A stretch of 64,000 nucleotides of DNA. Source: an uncultured Opitutia bacterium. Its GTDB lineage: Bacteria; Verrucomicrobiota; Verrucomicrobiia; Opitutales; Opitutaceae. The position numbers and the translations under genes were made by a program. Below the pieces are notes generated by a model that worked only from the letters and a program-made list of their open reading frames with translations, had not been told where the DNA came from and ran no database searches. This document shows, in pieces, positions 42,677 to 51,707 of this stretch; the first letter of the stretch is position 1; every line of letters begins with the position of its first letter. The DNA is taken from the NCBI GenBank assembly GCA_903862955.1, contig CAIPAH010000003.1:186001-250000 (forward strand), in the 5' to 3' direction.

Positions 42677-43936
42677 ATGACGACCTTTGAGTTATCAGTG
42701 CGGTTCTTCCTGCAGTTGGCCGCCGTGCTGGTCGTCTGCCGGCTCGTTTGCTGGGCGGCCGTGCGCCTCGGCCAGCCCCCCGTCGTGGGCGAAATGATTG
42801 CGGGCGTGGTGCTGGGCCCGTCGCTGTTCGGCTATTTCCTGCCGCATCTGCAGCAGACACTGTTTCCGCCGGCGTCGCGCCCAATCCTCTTTGCCGGGGC
42901 GCAAATTGGTTTGGTGCTCTACATGTTCACCGTCGGGTTGGATTTCCGCTTCGAGCTCATGCGATCGCGGCTGCGCAGTGCCCTGGCCATCTCGGCCTCG
43001 GGGATTGTGGCACCGTTTGCGCTGGGCTGCGGACTCGCGTGGTATCTTTTCAGCGTGGGTGGATTCTTCCCGCCGGGCGTGACCGCGTTTCAGGCTGTGC
43101 CCTTCATGGGGGCGGCGATGGCGATCACGGCGTTTCCCATGCTGGCCCGCATCATTTTCGAACGGGGGCTGACGGGCACAACCGTGGGTGCGTTGGCGCT
43201 GGCGGCGGGTTCGATTGACGACGCCGCCGCGTGGGGCGTGCTGGCGCTCGTGCTGGCGAGCCTCGGACGCGATCCGTGGATTGCGGTGCTGGCGTTTGGC
43301 GGCAGCGCGGTCTTCCTCACCGTCGTTTTCACGGTGGGTCGGAAGGTGCTTGCGATGATCTCAGCCTATGCGGCGCGTGACGATGCGGCGGAACGGGTGG
43401 CGACGGCGTGGGTGATGGTGCTGCTGATGCTGGCCGCGTGGTTCACCGACACGATCCGGCTGTATGCGGTCTTCGGCGCGTTCTTCATGGGTGCGGCGAT
43501 GCCGCGTGGTCCGTTCGCGACGCGGCTGCAGACGCTGATCGAACCGCTCACGTCCAGCCTGCTGCTGCCGTTGTTCTTCATTTACTCCGGACTCAACACG
43601 CGCTTCGACCTGGTCAACGGCCCGACGCTGTGGCTGGTCGCATTCGCGGTCCTTGCGGCGGCGGTGCTGGGCAAGGCCGGGGCGTGTTATGCGGCGGCCC
43701 GCCTGTGCGGCGAGACGCACCGCGAGGCGATGGGGATTGGCTCGCTCATGAATGCCCGGGGCCTGATGGAACTCATCATCCTCAACATCGGGCTCGAGCG
43801 AGGTGTCATCACGCCGACGCTGTTCACGGTGCTGGTGTTCATGGCCATCGTGACGACGCTGATGGCCACGCCGATGTTCAACCGGTTTTACCGGCAGAGC
43901 GATGGCTCGCGTTTCGTGGCCGCCAAGGCCGCCTGA
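42677..43936 (+). CDS. CPA2-family cation:proton antiporter
   Basis: 419-residue membrane protein with about twelve transmembrane helices in the Na+/H+ exchanger fold. QPPVVGEMIAGVVLGPSL (near 33-50) is the CPA2 helix II pattern, and a SIDDAAAWG segment carries the paired acidic residues of the ion-binding site. No C-terminal TrkA domains, unlike KefB/KefC. ATG at 42677 preferred over an in-frame upstream start. Divergent from the chorismatase across 204 bases. Confidence 0.9.
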   Translation: MTTFELSVRFFLQLAAVLVVCRLVCWAAVRLGQPPVVGEMIAGVVLGPSLFGYFLPHLQQTLFPPASRPILFAGAQIGLVLYMFTVGLDFRFELMRSRLRSALAISASGIVAPFALGCGLAWYLFSVGGFFPPGVTAFQAVPFMGAAMAITAFPMLARIIFERGLTGTTVGALALAAGSIDDAAAWGVLALVLASLGRDPWIAVLAFGGSAVFLTVVFTVGRKVLAMISAYAARDDAAERVATAWVMVLLMLAAWFTDTIRLYAVFGAFFMGAAMPRGPFATRLQTLIEPLTSSLLLPLFFIYSGLNTRFDLVNGPTLWLVAFAVLAAAVLGKAGACYAAARLCGETHREAMGIGSLMNARGLMELIILNIGLERGVITPTLFTVLVFMAIVTTLMATPMFNRFYRQSDGSRFVAAKAA

Positions 43937-43951
43937 AGCTGAGTGGGACGC

Positions 43952-44713
43952 CTAGCGAAACTGGCTGGGGTCCGGCAGGACGCAGCGGTAGCCCAGGCCT
44001 GAGAGTGCCTCCAGCAACAGGGCGATGGCGCGGACGCGCACGGCGGGATGCAGGCTGGGACCTTCGTGCATGAGGATGATGGCCCCGGGGCGGAGTTTGC
44101 GCAGGACGTGGGCGACCACGCGTTCGTGACTCCGGACGAGGACGTCACCGCTGCGAATCGACCAGCCCACGCAGCGCAGCTGGCGCGCGGCGAGCGCCGC
44201 GGGCAGGAGCAGGTGCTTGATGCCGACCGGCGGACGGAACCAGCGCGGACGAATCCCAGACGGGCGCAGGGTGTCGATCGCGTCGTCGAGTTCGCGGCTC
44301 AGTCGAGCGGGCGAGGCGCACCAGAACGTACCGACGGGGTGGGTTTGCGTGTGGTGGGCGATTTCGTGGCCGCGCCGGGCGATGTCGGCGATCAGCTTGG
44401 GGCAGCGCTTGGCGCGTTCGCCGATGACAAAAAAGGTCGCCTTGGCCCCGAAGCGATCGAGGAGATCGAGGATTTGCGGCGTGTCGGTTTCATCCGGGCC
44501 GTCGTCGATGGTCAGCCAGACCTCGGCGCGGGGCGTGTTGAAGCGCGTCACCACGGGGCAGAGGCCTTGGCCGGAGGGCACGAACAGGTGGTAGAGCACC
44601 CACAGATCCGGCACGAAATACACGATGGCGGCCGCCCACCATTGGCCGAACACTGCCAGCGTCAGGGCGATGGCCTTGAGGGCGAGCAGGACGATGAGGG
44701 TGGAACGCGCCAT
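43952..44713 (-). CDS. Polysaccharide deacetylase (NodB homology domain)
   Basis: 253 residues. One or two N-terminal hydrophobic segments (about 5-40) anchor a NodB domain: LTIDDGPD (motif 1, catalytic base Asp), HEIAHHTQTH (motif 2, metal His), RWFRPPVG (motif 3) and a late LMHEG (motif 5). The family removes acetyl or other N-linked groups from glycans. Last gene of the XseB-Dxs-deacetylase run, 47 bases after dxs, and convergent with the antiporter. Aryl-polyene regions sometimes have such a gene, but here it belongs to a different operon. Confidence 0.85.
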   Translation of the reverse strand: MARSTLIVLLALKAIALTLAVFGQWWAAAIVYFVPDLWVLYHLFVPSGQGLCPVVTRFNTPRAEVWLTIDDGPDETDTPQILDLLDRFGAKATFFVIGERAKRCPKLIADIARRGHEIAHHTQTHPVGTFWCASPARLSRELDDAIDTLRPSGIRPRWFRPPVGIKHLLLPAALAARQLRCVGWSIRSGDVLVRSHERVVAHVLRKLRPGAIILMHEGPSLHPAVRVRAIALLLEALSGLGYRCVLPDPSQFR

Positions 44714-44760
44714 GACTGAATCCGAGCCGGCCGCGCCGGGACGACGGCCCGCCCAGAAAA

Positions 44761-46692
44761 CTACACGTCCGCCTCGACGCGTTCAGTGCTCAGGTTGCGC
44801 CAGCGGGCGAGCACCCGGCGATAGATGTCGTCCGGCGCGAGCCCGTGGGCGGCGCGCAGGATTTCAGCGTTGGAGCCGTGCTCGATGAATCGGTCCGGCC
44901 AGCCGATGCGCTCCACGGCCACGGGGCAGTCGGCCTCCTGGAGCACCTCGATCACGGCACTGCCAAAGCCGCCGGTGACGACGTGGTCCTCCAGCGTGAC
45001 CAGTAGCGGAATGCAGGCGGCGTGGCTAAGCAGGAGCGTGCGATCGAGGGGCTTGACGAAGCGGGCGTTCACCACGCCGACCGAGATGTTCTCCTCCTGC
45101 TCAAGCCGGGCGGCGAGCTTGAGGGCGTCCGCCACCATCGGGCCGAGGGCCCAGAGCATGATGTTCGAGCCTTCCTTCAGGACCTCGGCATGCCCGATCG
45201 GCAGCAAAGCGGGCTGGTCCTTGATCTTCACGCCGAGCGCGGCGCCGCGGGGATAACGGATGAAAGCCGGGCTGCCGAGTTGCAGGCTGGTGTGCAGCAT
45301 GTCGACGAGTTCGTCCTCGTGGCGTGGCTGCATCACGGTCGCGTTGGGCACGCAGCGCAGGTAGGAAAGGTCGAAGAGCCCGTGGTGCGTGGGACCGTCG
45401 TTGGGCGAGAGGCCGGCGCGGTCCATGCAGAAGGTGACGGGCAGGTTCTGCAGCGCGATGTCGTGAATGATGGCGTCGTAGCCGCGCTGGAGGAACGTGG
45501 AATAGATGGCGCACACCGGCTTGATGCCCTTGGTGGCGAGGCCGCCGGCGAAGAGCACGGCGTGCTCCTCGGCGATGCCGACGTCGAAGAACTGCCGCGG
45601 GAGTTCGTTGGCGAGATAGGAGAGGCCGGTGCCGCTGGGCATGGCGGCGGTGATGCCGACGATATTCGCGTCAGCCTTGGCGAAGCGCACCAGCGCCTGG
45701 CCGAAGACGTCCTGGTAATTCGGCGGCGCGCCGGGCGCGGACTTCCTGCTCTCGCCGGTTTCAGGGTCGTAGGGGCTGGCCCCGTGGAATTTCTCCGGGT
45801 GATTGACGGCGGGCTCCAGGCCCTTGCCCTTTTTCGTCAGGACGTGGATCAGGACCGGCACGTCACAGTGCTTGGCGAACTCAAGGTTCTTGATGAGGGC
45901 GTCGAGGTTGTGTCCATCGACTGGCCCGAGGTAGCGCAGGCCGAATTTTTCGAAGAGAGACGACTCGACGAAGAAGTCCTTCGTCTCGCGCTTCCACTTG
46001 TGGTAAACCCGGTTCATCTCCGCGCCGGCGGGGAAGCTCTTGAAGAACTCCTCTACGTTGTGGTGGAGCTTGTTATAGGTCGGGTTCGTGCTGAGGCGGT
46101 TGAGGTAGTGCGAGATCGCGCCGACGTTCTTGGCGATGGACCACTCGTTGTCGTTGAGGATGACGATGAGGCGCTTGGTGGACGTTACGATGTTGTTGAG
46201 CGCCTCGAGGGTGATGCCGCAGGTGAAGGCCGCGTCGCCGCAGAGGGCGACGACATGCTCGTCGGTCCCGCGGAGATCGCGGGCCGTGGCCATGCCGAGC
46301 GCGGCGGAAAGGGCGGTGCCGGCGTGGCCGGCGCCCCAGGAATCCTGCGGGCTTTCCGCGCGATAGAGGAAGCCGCTGGCGCCGTCGGTCTGGCGGAGTT
46401 TGCGGAAGAATTCGCCGCCGCGGCCGGTGAGCAGCTTGTGCACGTAGCCTTGGTGGGAGACGTCGAACACGAACTGGTCCGCCGGCGTGCTGAACACGCG
46501 ATGCAGGGCGATGGTGAGCTCGACGACGCCGAGATTGGGGCCGATGTGGCCGCCAGTGCGGGCGGTGACGGCGATGAGCTCGTCGCGGATTTCCTGGGCG
46601 AGCTGCGGAAGTTGCGCGGGGGCGAGGGCTTTGACGTCGGCCGGACCGTGGATGGAGTCGAGGAGCCGCGCGGCGGAAGGGGATTCGTTCAT
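44761..46692 (-). CDS. dxs: 1-deoxy-D-xylulose-5-phosphate synthase
   Basis: 643-residue thiamine-diphosphate enzyme condensing pyruvate and glyceraldehyde-3-phosphate, first step of the MEP isoprenoid pathway. An HxGPNLG-type opening (GGHIGPNLGVVE), SHQGYVHKLLTGR, the thiamine motif GDAAFTCGITLEALNN and DRAGLSPNDGPTHHG are in order, with a C-terminal transketolase domain. Length is typical. Transcribed with xseB, 14 bases upstream, and the NodB gene downstream. Confidence 0.97.
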   Translation of the reverse strand: MNESPSAARLLDSIHGPADVKALAPAQLPQLAQEIRDELIAVTARTGGHIGPNLGVVELTIALHRVFSTPADQFVFDVSHQGYVHKLLTGRGGEFFRKLRQTDGASGFLYRAESPQDSWGAGHAGTALSAALGMATARDLRGTDEHVVALCGDAAFTCGITLEALNNIVTSTKRLIVILNDNEWSIAKNVGAISHYLNRLSTNPTYNKLHHNVEEFFKSFPAGAEMNRVYHKWKRETKDFFVESSLFEKFGLRYLGPVDGHNLDALIKNLEFAKHCDVPVLIHVLTKKGKGLEPAVNHPEKFHGASPYDPETGESRKSAPGAPPNYQDVFGQALVRFAKADANIVGITAAMPSGTGLSYLANELPRQFFDVGIAEEHAVLFAGGLATKGIKPVCAIYSTFLQRGYDAIIHDIALQNLPVTFCMDRAGLSPNDGPTHHGLFDLSYLRCVPNATVMQPRHEDELVDMLHTSLQLGSPAFIRYPRGAALGVKIKDQPALLPIGHAEVLKEGSNIMLWALGPMVADALKLAARLEQEENISVGVVNARFVKPLDRTLLLSHAACIPLLVTLEDHVVTGGFGSAVIEVLQEADCPVAVERIGWPDRFIEHGSNAEILRAAHGLAPDDIYRRVLARWRNLSTERVEADV

Positions 46693-46706
46693 CAGGAATG
46701 CGGCGC

Positions 46707-46949
46707 TCAGCCTTCGCGGCCGGCCTCGAATTGGGCGAACGTGACCCCGTCCTTCGACTTTTTGAGCTGCTCGATCTTCAGCTCGGCTTCCTTGAGTCGG
46801 GCCTCACAGAGCTTCAGGAGCTTGTTACCGTCCTCGAACTTCGCGAGGAGCTCCGCGAGGGGGACCTCGCCTGATTCCATCGATTCGACGATGGTTTCCA
46901 GCTTGGTGAGGGCGGTCTCGAACGAAAGTTTGGGGTCTTTGGCTTCCAC
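46707..46949 (-). CDS. xseB: Exodeoxyribonuclease VII small subunit
   Basis: 80-residue helical protein. FETALTKLETIVESMESG (residues 10-27) and a helix with LLAKFEDGNKLLKLCEARL (36-54) are the XseB signature. It assembles with XseA, not seen here, to degrade single-stranded DNA. First gene of the xseB-dxs run, divergent from the M48 peptidase gene with 82 bases between them. Confidence 0.95.
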   Translation of the reverse strand: MEAKDPKLSFETALTKLETIVESMESGEVPLAELLAKFEDGNKLLKLCEARLKEAELKIEQLKKSKDGVTFAQFEAGREG

Positions 46950-47031
46950 TGGCTGAAAGATGCGGGGTCAGCGGGGCATTTCAAACAATCTTTGGGCTGG
47001 CGGTGGGAGGGGATTTGCATGGATTGAGGGC

Positions 47032-48282
47032 ATGAGCCTTGTGCTTTGGATCGTGGCGGTGCTGATGGCTTTGCGATTGGCCGGCGAACTGATCCTCGCG
47101 GCCCTGAACCGGGCGGAAGTGCGCCGCCACGCCTCGAGTCCGCCCGCGGCGGTCGCGGCGGTGATGGAGCCCGCGACCTATGCCAAGGCCGTGGCCTACA
47201 CGCTGGCCAAATCGGATTTCGGCGTGGTGAGCGGGATCTTCGATGCGCTGGTGCTCGCGCTGGTGGTTTTTGGCGGCGTGCTGCCGTGGGTTTATGCTCT
47301 CGTGACGGGTGGGCGTCCGCCGGATGCGACGTGGGCCCAAGTGCTCTTCATCCTGGCGGTGGGTGCCTTGCTGGCGGTGCCGAGCCTGCCGTTTGAATGG
47401 TGGGCGCAGTTCCGTCTCGAGCAGAAGTTTGGCTTCAACCAAAGCACGCCGCGTCTCTGGGTGACGGACAAGCTCAAGGGCGCCGCCCTGGCGGTGATCA
47501 TTGGGTATCCGCTGCTCTGGGTGCTGCTCTCGCTGGTGAAATGGGCGGGCGCGAGCTGGTGGGTCTGGGGTTTCGCCGTAGTTTTTGGCTTCCAGCTGCT
47601 GATGATGGTGCTGTATCCGAAGCTGATTCTGCCACTGTTCAACAAGCTCACGCCGCTGCCGGACGGCGACCTGCGCACGCGGCTGCTGGCGCTGGGCGAG
47701 CGCACGGGATTTCGCGCCAAGGCCATCCAGGTGATGGACGGCAGCAAGCGTTCGGGGCACTCGAACGCGTTTTTCACCGGCTTCGGCCGCTTCCGGCGCA
47801 TCGTGCTCTTCGACACGCTGGTCAGCCAGCTCGCGCCGGAGGAACTCGAGGCGGTGCTGGCGCATGAGATTGGGCATTACCGGCGGGGGCACATTCCCAA
47901 GATGATCGCGGTGTCGGCGCTTGCGACGCTGGCCGGATTCGGGGCGATCGCCTGGCTGGCGCGCAGCCCGTGGTTCAACCTGTCGTTTGGCTTTCCGGCG
48001 AACGAACTGGCGCCGACCTTCCTGCTGTTCGGGCTGCTCAGCGGACTCATCACGTTCTGGTTCTCGCCGCTGTTGCATTTCTTTTCCCGCAAGCACGAAT
48101 ACGAGGCGGATGCGTTTGCGCGGGACGCGATGGGCGGGACCGTCGCCATGGTCGGCGCACTGCGGAAGCTTACGCAGAAAAACCTCAGCAATCTCACGCC
48201 GCACCCGTGGTTCAGCGCGTTTTTCTACTCGCACCCGACGCTCGTGGAGCGCGAACGGGCGCTGGGGGCTGCAACGAACTGA
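47032..48282 (+). CDS. M48 (Ste24/CAAX) family zinc metallopeptidase
   Basis: 416-residue integral membrane protease. HEIGH (278-282) with a downstream E-Y-E-A-D-A-F segment near 356 supplies the zinc ligands. Seven to eight hydrophobic segments, with N-terminal helix at residues 3-22. Layout matches bacterial Ste24 homologues that trim membrane proteins. ATG at 47032 chosen over an in-frame upstream start in low-complexity sequence. A palindromic repeat begins directly after the stop. Confidence 0.92.
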   Translation: MSLVLWIVAVLMALRLAGELILAALNRAEVRRHASSPPAAVAAVMEPATYAKAVAYTLAKSDFGVVSGIFDALVLALVVFGGVLPWVYALVTGGRPPDATWAQVLFILAVGALLAVPSLPFEWWAQFRLEQKFGFNQSTPRLWVTDKLKGAALAVIIGYPLLWVLLSLVKWAGASWWVWGFAVVFGFQLLMMVLYPKLILPLFNKLTPLPDGDLRTRLLALGERTGFRAKAIQVMDGSKRSGHSNAFFTGFGRFRRIVLFDTLVSQLAPEELEAVLAHEIGHYRRGHIPKMIAVSALATLAGFGAIAWLARSPWFNLSFGFPANELAPTFLLFGLLSGLITFWFSPLLHFFSRKHEYEADAFARDAMGGTVAMVGALRKLTQKNLSNLTPHPWFSAFFYSHPTLVERERALGAATN

Positions 48283-48359
48283 CCGCGGATGGCGCGGATT
48301 AACGCGGATGTCGAGCGCCGGAAGAGGTCCCTATGCGCGTGAATCCGCGAAATCCGCGG
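48283..48359. repeat. Imperfect inverted repeat (REP-like palindromic element)
   Basis: Left arm 48283-48300 reads CCGCGGATGGCGCGGATT; the right arm 48342-48359 is its near-complement (16 of 18 positions), separated by 41 bases that contain a further GCGGAT unit. The 'atccgcg' core is repeated inside each arm. This resembles the ATCCGCG-type palindromes often seen scattered between genes in environmental genomes, but I see only this one copy in the window. Confidence 0.7.
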
Positions 48360-48361
48360 TG

Positions 48362-49267
48362 ATGATCGGTGTGCTGTGGTGCATCCTCCTTACGGCGGCC
48401 GCCGGGGAATCGATCACGATCGCGACCTACAACGTGGAAAATTACGGGCCGGCCAACCGCGTGACGGAGGCGGGCTACCGGCAGGGCTATCCCAAGCCCG
48501 AGTCGGAGAAGCGCGCGCTGCGCACGGTGATTCGGGCGATGAATGCTGATGTGCTTCTGCTGCAGGAAATGGGCGGGAAGGCGTATCTGGAGGAACTGCG
48601 TCGCGACCTGAAAGCCGAGGGGCTCGATTATCCGCAGTCGGTCCTGCTGGAGGGCAACGACGCGGACCGGCACGTCGCGCTGCTGTCGAAGCGACCACTC
48701 AAGTCAGTGGTGCCCCACGTGGACCTCGCGTTCACGTATTTCGGCGGCACGGAGCGCGTGAAGCGCGGGCTGTTGGAAGTGACCGTGGCGACGCCGGCGG
48801 GGGACCTGACGATCTTTGGCGTGCATCTGAAGAGCCGGTTCACGGACCGGCCCGATGACCCGATGTCGGCACAGCGACGTGTGGGCGAAGCGACGGCGGT
48901 GCGGGACTGCGTGTTGTCGCGGGTGGGCGATCCGGCGACCGCGCGCTACGTGATTCTGGGCGACTGCAACGACGTGAAGGCGAGCAAGCCGTTGCAGCGT
49001 TTGCTGCAGCGCGGCCGGACCGAGATCGCGCAGCTGCTGCCGGCGGCCGACTCACGCGGTGACTCCTGGACGCACGCTTATCGCAAGGAGGAATCGTATT
49101 CGCACGTCGATCACATCCTGGTTTCGTCGGCATTGCGCACGAGCGTGCAGGGCGGCGCGGCGCGAATTTACGACGGGGCGGGAGTGCGCGAAGCTAGCGA
49201 CCACCGTCCGGTGGTGGTGACGCTTGAGCTCCCAGCTGCTAGCGCAGTGCCGAAGCCAGGAGGATGA
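48362..49267 (+). CDS. Endonuclease/exonuclease/phosphatase-family protein, probably exported
   Basis: 301 residues. A short hydrophobic N-terminus (residues 2-13, cleavage near AAG) suggests export. TYNVENYG, LLQEMGG, FGVHLKS, GDCND, SYSHVDHIL and a final SDHRPV give every metal and catalytic motif of the EEP fold. Substrate could be nucleic acid, phosphoinositide-like or other phosphodiester. ATG at 48362 lies two bases after the palindromic repeat, so its ribosome-binding site must overlap the repeat. The last 29 bases overlap the convergent transglutaminase-like gene. Confidence 0.85.
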   Translation: MIGVLWCILLTAAAGESITIATYNVENYGPANRVTEAGYRQGYPKPESEKRALRTVIRAMNADVLLLQEMGGKAYLEELRRDLKAEGLDYPQSVLLEGNDADRHVALLSKRPLKSVVPHVDLAFTYFGGTERVKRGLLEVTVATPAGDLTIFGVHLKSRFTDRPDDPMSAQRRVGEATAVRDCVLSRVGDPATARYVILGDCNDVKASKPLQRLLQRGRTEIAQLLPAADSRGDSWTHAYRKEESYSHVDHILVSSALRTSVQGGAARIYDGAGVREASDHRPVVVTLELPAASAVPKPGG

Positions 49268-50636
49268 AGCTGACGATCAGGCCGAAGCAGAGGGCCTGCC
49301 GCACGAAGTAGGTGCGCACGCCGTCGGTGGGATATTTCGAGTAGGCGAGGGTCGGCTTGAAGAGGTAACGCTGGAAATTCACCCAGGTGAACGTGGGACT
49401 CTTGAAGAGCATGGAGTAGACATCGCGGGTGTCCTCCACGTTGGGTGGACGGCGATACTTGATGATCGACTGCCGGTTCAGGTGCGTGCGCGGCAGGATG
49501 TTGACCAGGGCGAACGGCACATTCACGGCGGTGCCGGGTGCCGCGCTCGCGGCGGCGGGGAGGTCTTTCCAATGCCAGTCCTTCATGATGCGCGCGGTGA
49601 AGCCATCGAAGGTGCCGTGTTCGCAGAGGTGCATGATATCGGCGGTGTTGAGGACCTGGCCCTGCTTGTCCTGGATCGCGATCAGCGTGTGCGAGGGATC
49701 GACGTGGGCCCAGCGGCCTTGCTCCTTCACCCAGCATTCGGCCCAGGAATGGCCATTGAACACGACGGTGTTTTCCTGCGTGTAGGCGCCGAAGACGAAG
49801 CGCGTGGGCACCCCGGCGCGGTTCGCGAAGAAAGTGTAGATCTGGGCGTTTTGCGTGCACCAACCCTTGCCCGTGCCGGCGGACATCTCCTGGAACATGC
49901 GCCAAGGATCCAGCCAGCGGAACGCGTTCTTCGGCACACCGCCGGCCGAGGCGAGCTTGGTCCGGATGTAGTGCATGACTTTGTCCAAGCGGGTGAACGT
50001 GTCGTCGGACGTTTGCACGCCCATCTCCTCGCGCACCACGCGGTCAGCTTCGGCCAAAGCCTCGGCGCCGACGTAGCGATAGTCGTCGACCCAGTAGCTG
50101 ACAGGGTGACGGGAGAAATTCCCGACCGGGATGTCCGTGTAGACCAGGATCAAGTCCCGCGGAAAATACATGCCCCGCTTCCGGTAAAAATCCGCGGCGA
50201 TGGCGACGATGCGGAAATCGAGGTCAGGCCCCGAACCCTCCGGCAGGGGGCGAAGGCGGTATTTGTGTTCAAACGCCTCGAGCGGTGCATCCGTCGAGCC
50301 GTCGAATTGCGAATCCACGAGAGCGAGCCGGGGCGTGTTTCCCGTCAGAAAACCAGCCGGCTGATCGTCCACGAAGAGCTGCCATCGGTCGGGTGTCCGG
50401 TTCCAGATGATCTCCAGGCGCAGGTGATTGCGGCCAACGAGCTTCCACTTGCGCAGGGTGGGCACGTCGAGCGGGTAGTGGAGGCGCGCGTAGCTCGTCG
50501 GATAAAGCGACTCCTCCCAATTGCGCGTCACGAAGACGTAGAGGTTGGCGCCGAACAGCAGTGCGAAGGCCAGGACGGACCAGATGACGGGCTGATGAAG
50601 CAGGTGACTCATCCGGAATAGCGGGCGTGCCCTCAT
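49239..50636 (-). CDS. Transglutaminase-like membrane-anchored protein
   Basis: 465 residues. An N-terminal hydrophobic helix (about 16-36) and a C-terminal one near the end bracket a periplasmic domain. The transglutaminase-core triad is complete: Cys260 in KGWCTQN, His296 in NGHSWAE and Asp313 in WAHVDP. Bacterial relatives act as cysteine peptidases or amidases on peptides or peptidoglycan. An alternative ATG lies at 50612. Convergent with the EEP gene (29-base overlap); no operon partner. Confidence 0.8.
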   Translation of the reverse strand: MRARPLFRMSHLLHQPVIWSVLAFALLFGANLYVFVTRNWEESLYPTSYARLHYPLDVPTLRKWKLVGRNHLRLEIIWNRTPDRWQLFVDDQPAGFLTGNTPRLALVDSQFDGSTDAPLEAFEHKYRLRPLPEGSGPDLDFRIVAIAADFYRKRGMYFPRDLILVYTDIPVGNFSRHPVSYWVDDYRYVGAEALAEADRVVREEMGVQTSDDTFTRLDKVMHYIRTKLASAGGVPKNAFRWLDPWRMFQEMSAGTGKGWCTQNAQIYTFFANRAGVPTRFVFGAYTQENTVVFNGHSWAECWVKEQGRWAHVDPSHTLIAIQDKQGQVLNTADIMHLCEHGTFDGFTARIMKDWHWKDLPAAASAAPGTAVNVPFALVNILPRTHLNRQSIIKYRRPPNVEDTRDVYSMLFKSPTFTWVNFQRYLFKPTLAYSKYPTDGVRTYFVRQALCFGLIVSFILLASALR

Positions 50637-50691
50637 CTCGGGCGGTGGCAGGGAAAAGGCAACCTCGCGCTGGAGAGGAACGGCCGGGCAC

Positions 50692-50717
50692 AAAAAAGCG
50701 GGGCTCGGGCCCCGCTT
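50692..50717 (-). terminator. Rho-independent terminator of the TIG-like lipoprotein gene
   Basis: On the minus strand, a 9-bp perfect stem AAGCGGGGC/GCCCCGCTT with a four-base loop is followed by a run of six T (50697-50692). It lies 22 bases after the lipoprotein stop and ahead of the transglutaminase-like gene on the same strand, separating the two units. Confidence 0.9.
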
Positions 50718-50739
50718 CGTAAGGTGAACTGCGAAGGGA

Positions 50740-51663
50740 TTACTTCGCGGTGACGGTGACCGGGATGGTCAACTCGCCGGCGCCGTAGCCCTTCAGGAAG
50801 AGGCTGCCGGTGCCGGGTTTGCCGCTCTCGACGGTGATCGTGACGCTGTTCTGGCCGGCGGGGACGACGACCTCGGGCATGATCACGCTCTCGGGCACGT
50901 CCGTGGTGACGTCGAGCAGGAGGCCGCCGGGAGGCGCGGCATTCGGCACGGTGAAGGTCAGGGTCTGTTTCTCGCCGGTGCGCAGCGTCAGGGCGGAGGG
51001 CGAAACGGAGAGGCTGCTTGTATCGATGCGGAACGTGCCGACCGGGGAGTTGCCGGCGGCGCTGCCCAGCATGACCGGGTAGTTGCGACTGGCATCGAGG
51101 GCCGGGACAAAGAAGCTCAGGGCGTTGGGCGACTCGTAAACGGTGCGGGTCGGGGTGTTGTCGAAGTAAATGATGTCCTGGGGCGTGAAGCCGCGGCCGA
51201 GCACGCTCACGCGGGCGCCGACGGGGCCGCGGTTGACCTCGAGGGCGAGGACGTAGCGATGCACGATCTTCGCATGCGTCAGCTCGGTGTACGCGTCATG
51301 CGGGTTGTGCATGTTGTTGTTCTCGGTCTCGTAGTTGACGAGGAAGTAGTAGGCCAGTTCGTCCCGGCCGGCCGGCAGCTGGTATTCGAACTCGTAAAGC
51401 CCCTCGGCGAGCGTACTCGCGGTCATGGGGTAGTTCTTGCCGTCGATGATGATGCTCGGCTTGATGCTGCCCGGAACGATCGTGTCGATCTTGGGCGTCA
51501 CGCGCAGGGTGATGGTGTAAATCTGGGAAGGATTCTCCGGGAGCGAGTTGGGCGTGAGATTCGTCAGGACGACGCTGTCGCAGCCGCTGAGGAGGGCGAG
51601 GCCGAGGGTGGCGCCCACTCCAAAGAGGATTTTTCTCGCGAGGGAAATTCGGTTGATATGCAT
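50740..51663 (-). CDS. Lipoprotein with IPT/TIG-like domain
   Basis: 307 residues. Lipoprotein signal peptide with lipobox LLSGC (Cys28), giving a surface or periplasmic lipoprotein. The mid part has an immunoglobulin-like segment with ALEVNRGPVGARVSVLGRGF and TPQDIIYFDNT, the style of IPT/TIG domains, and a C-terminal beta-sandwich. No enzymatic motif. ATG at 51663 chosen because it starts the signal peptide; an upstream in-frame extension was rejected. Divergent from hemW across 44 bases. Confidence 0.8.
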   Translation of the reverse strand: MHINRISLARKILFGVGATLGLALLSGCDSVVLTNLTPNSLPENPSQIYTITLRVTPKIDTIVPGSIKPSIIIDGKNYPMTASTLAEGLYEFEYQLPAGRDELAYYFLVNYETENNNMHNPHDAYTELTHAKIVHRYVLALEVNRGPVGARVSVLGRGFTPQDIIYFDNTPTRTVYESPNALSFFVPALDASRNYPVMLGSAAGNSPVGTFRIDTSSLSVSPSALTLRTGEKQTLTFTVPNAAPPGGLLLDVTTDVPESVIMPEVVVPAGQNSVTITVESGKPGTGSLFLKGYGAGELTIPVTVTAK

Positions 51664-51707
51664 TGGCGTGGAGGGAAAAAGACGGGGACAGTTAAAACGT
51701 GTTTGTA

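Noticed and set aside
45022-46956. Long plus-strand frame opposite dxs and xseB
   Set aside because: Antisense shadow; dxs and xseB carry unmistakable family motifs.
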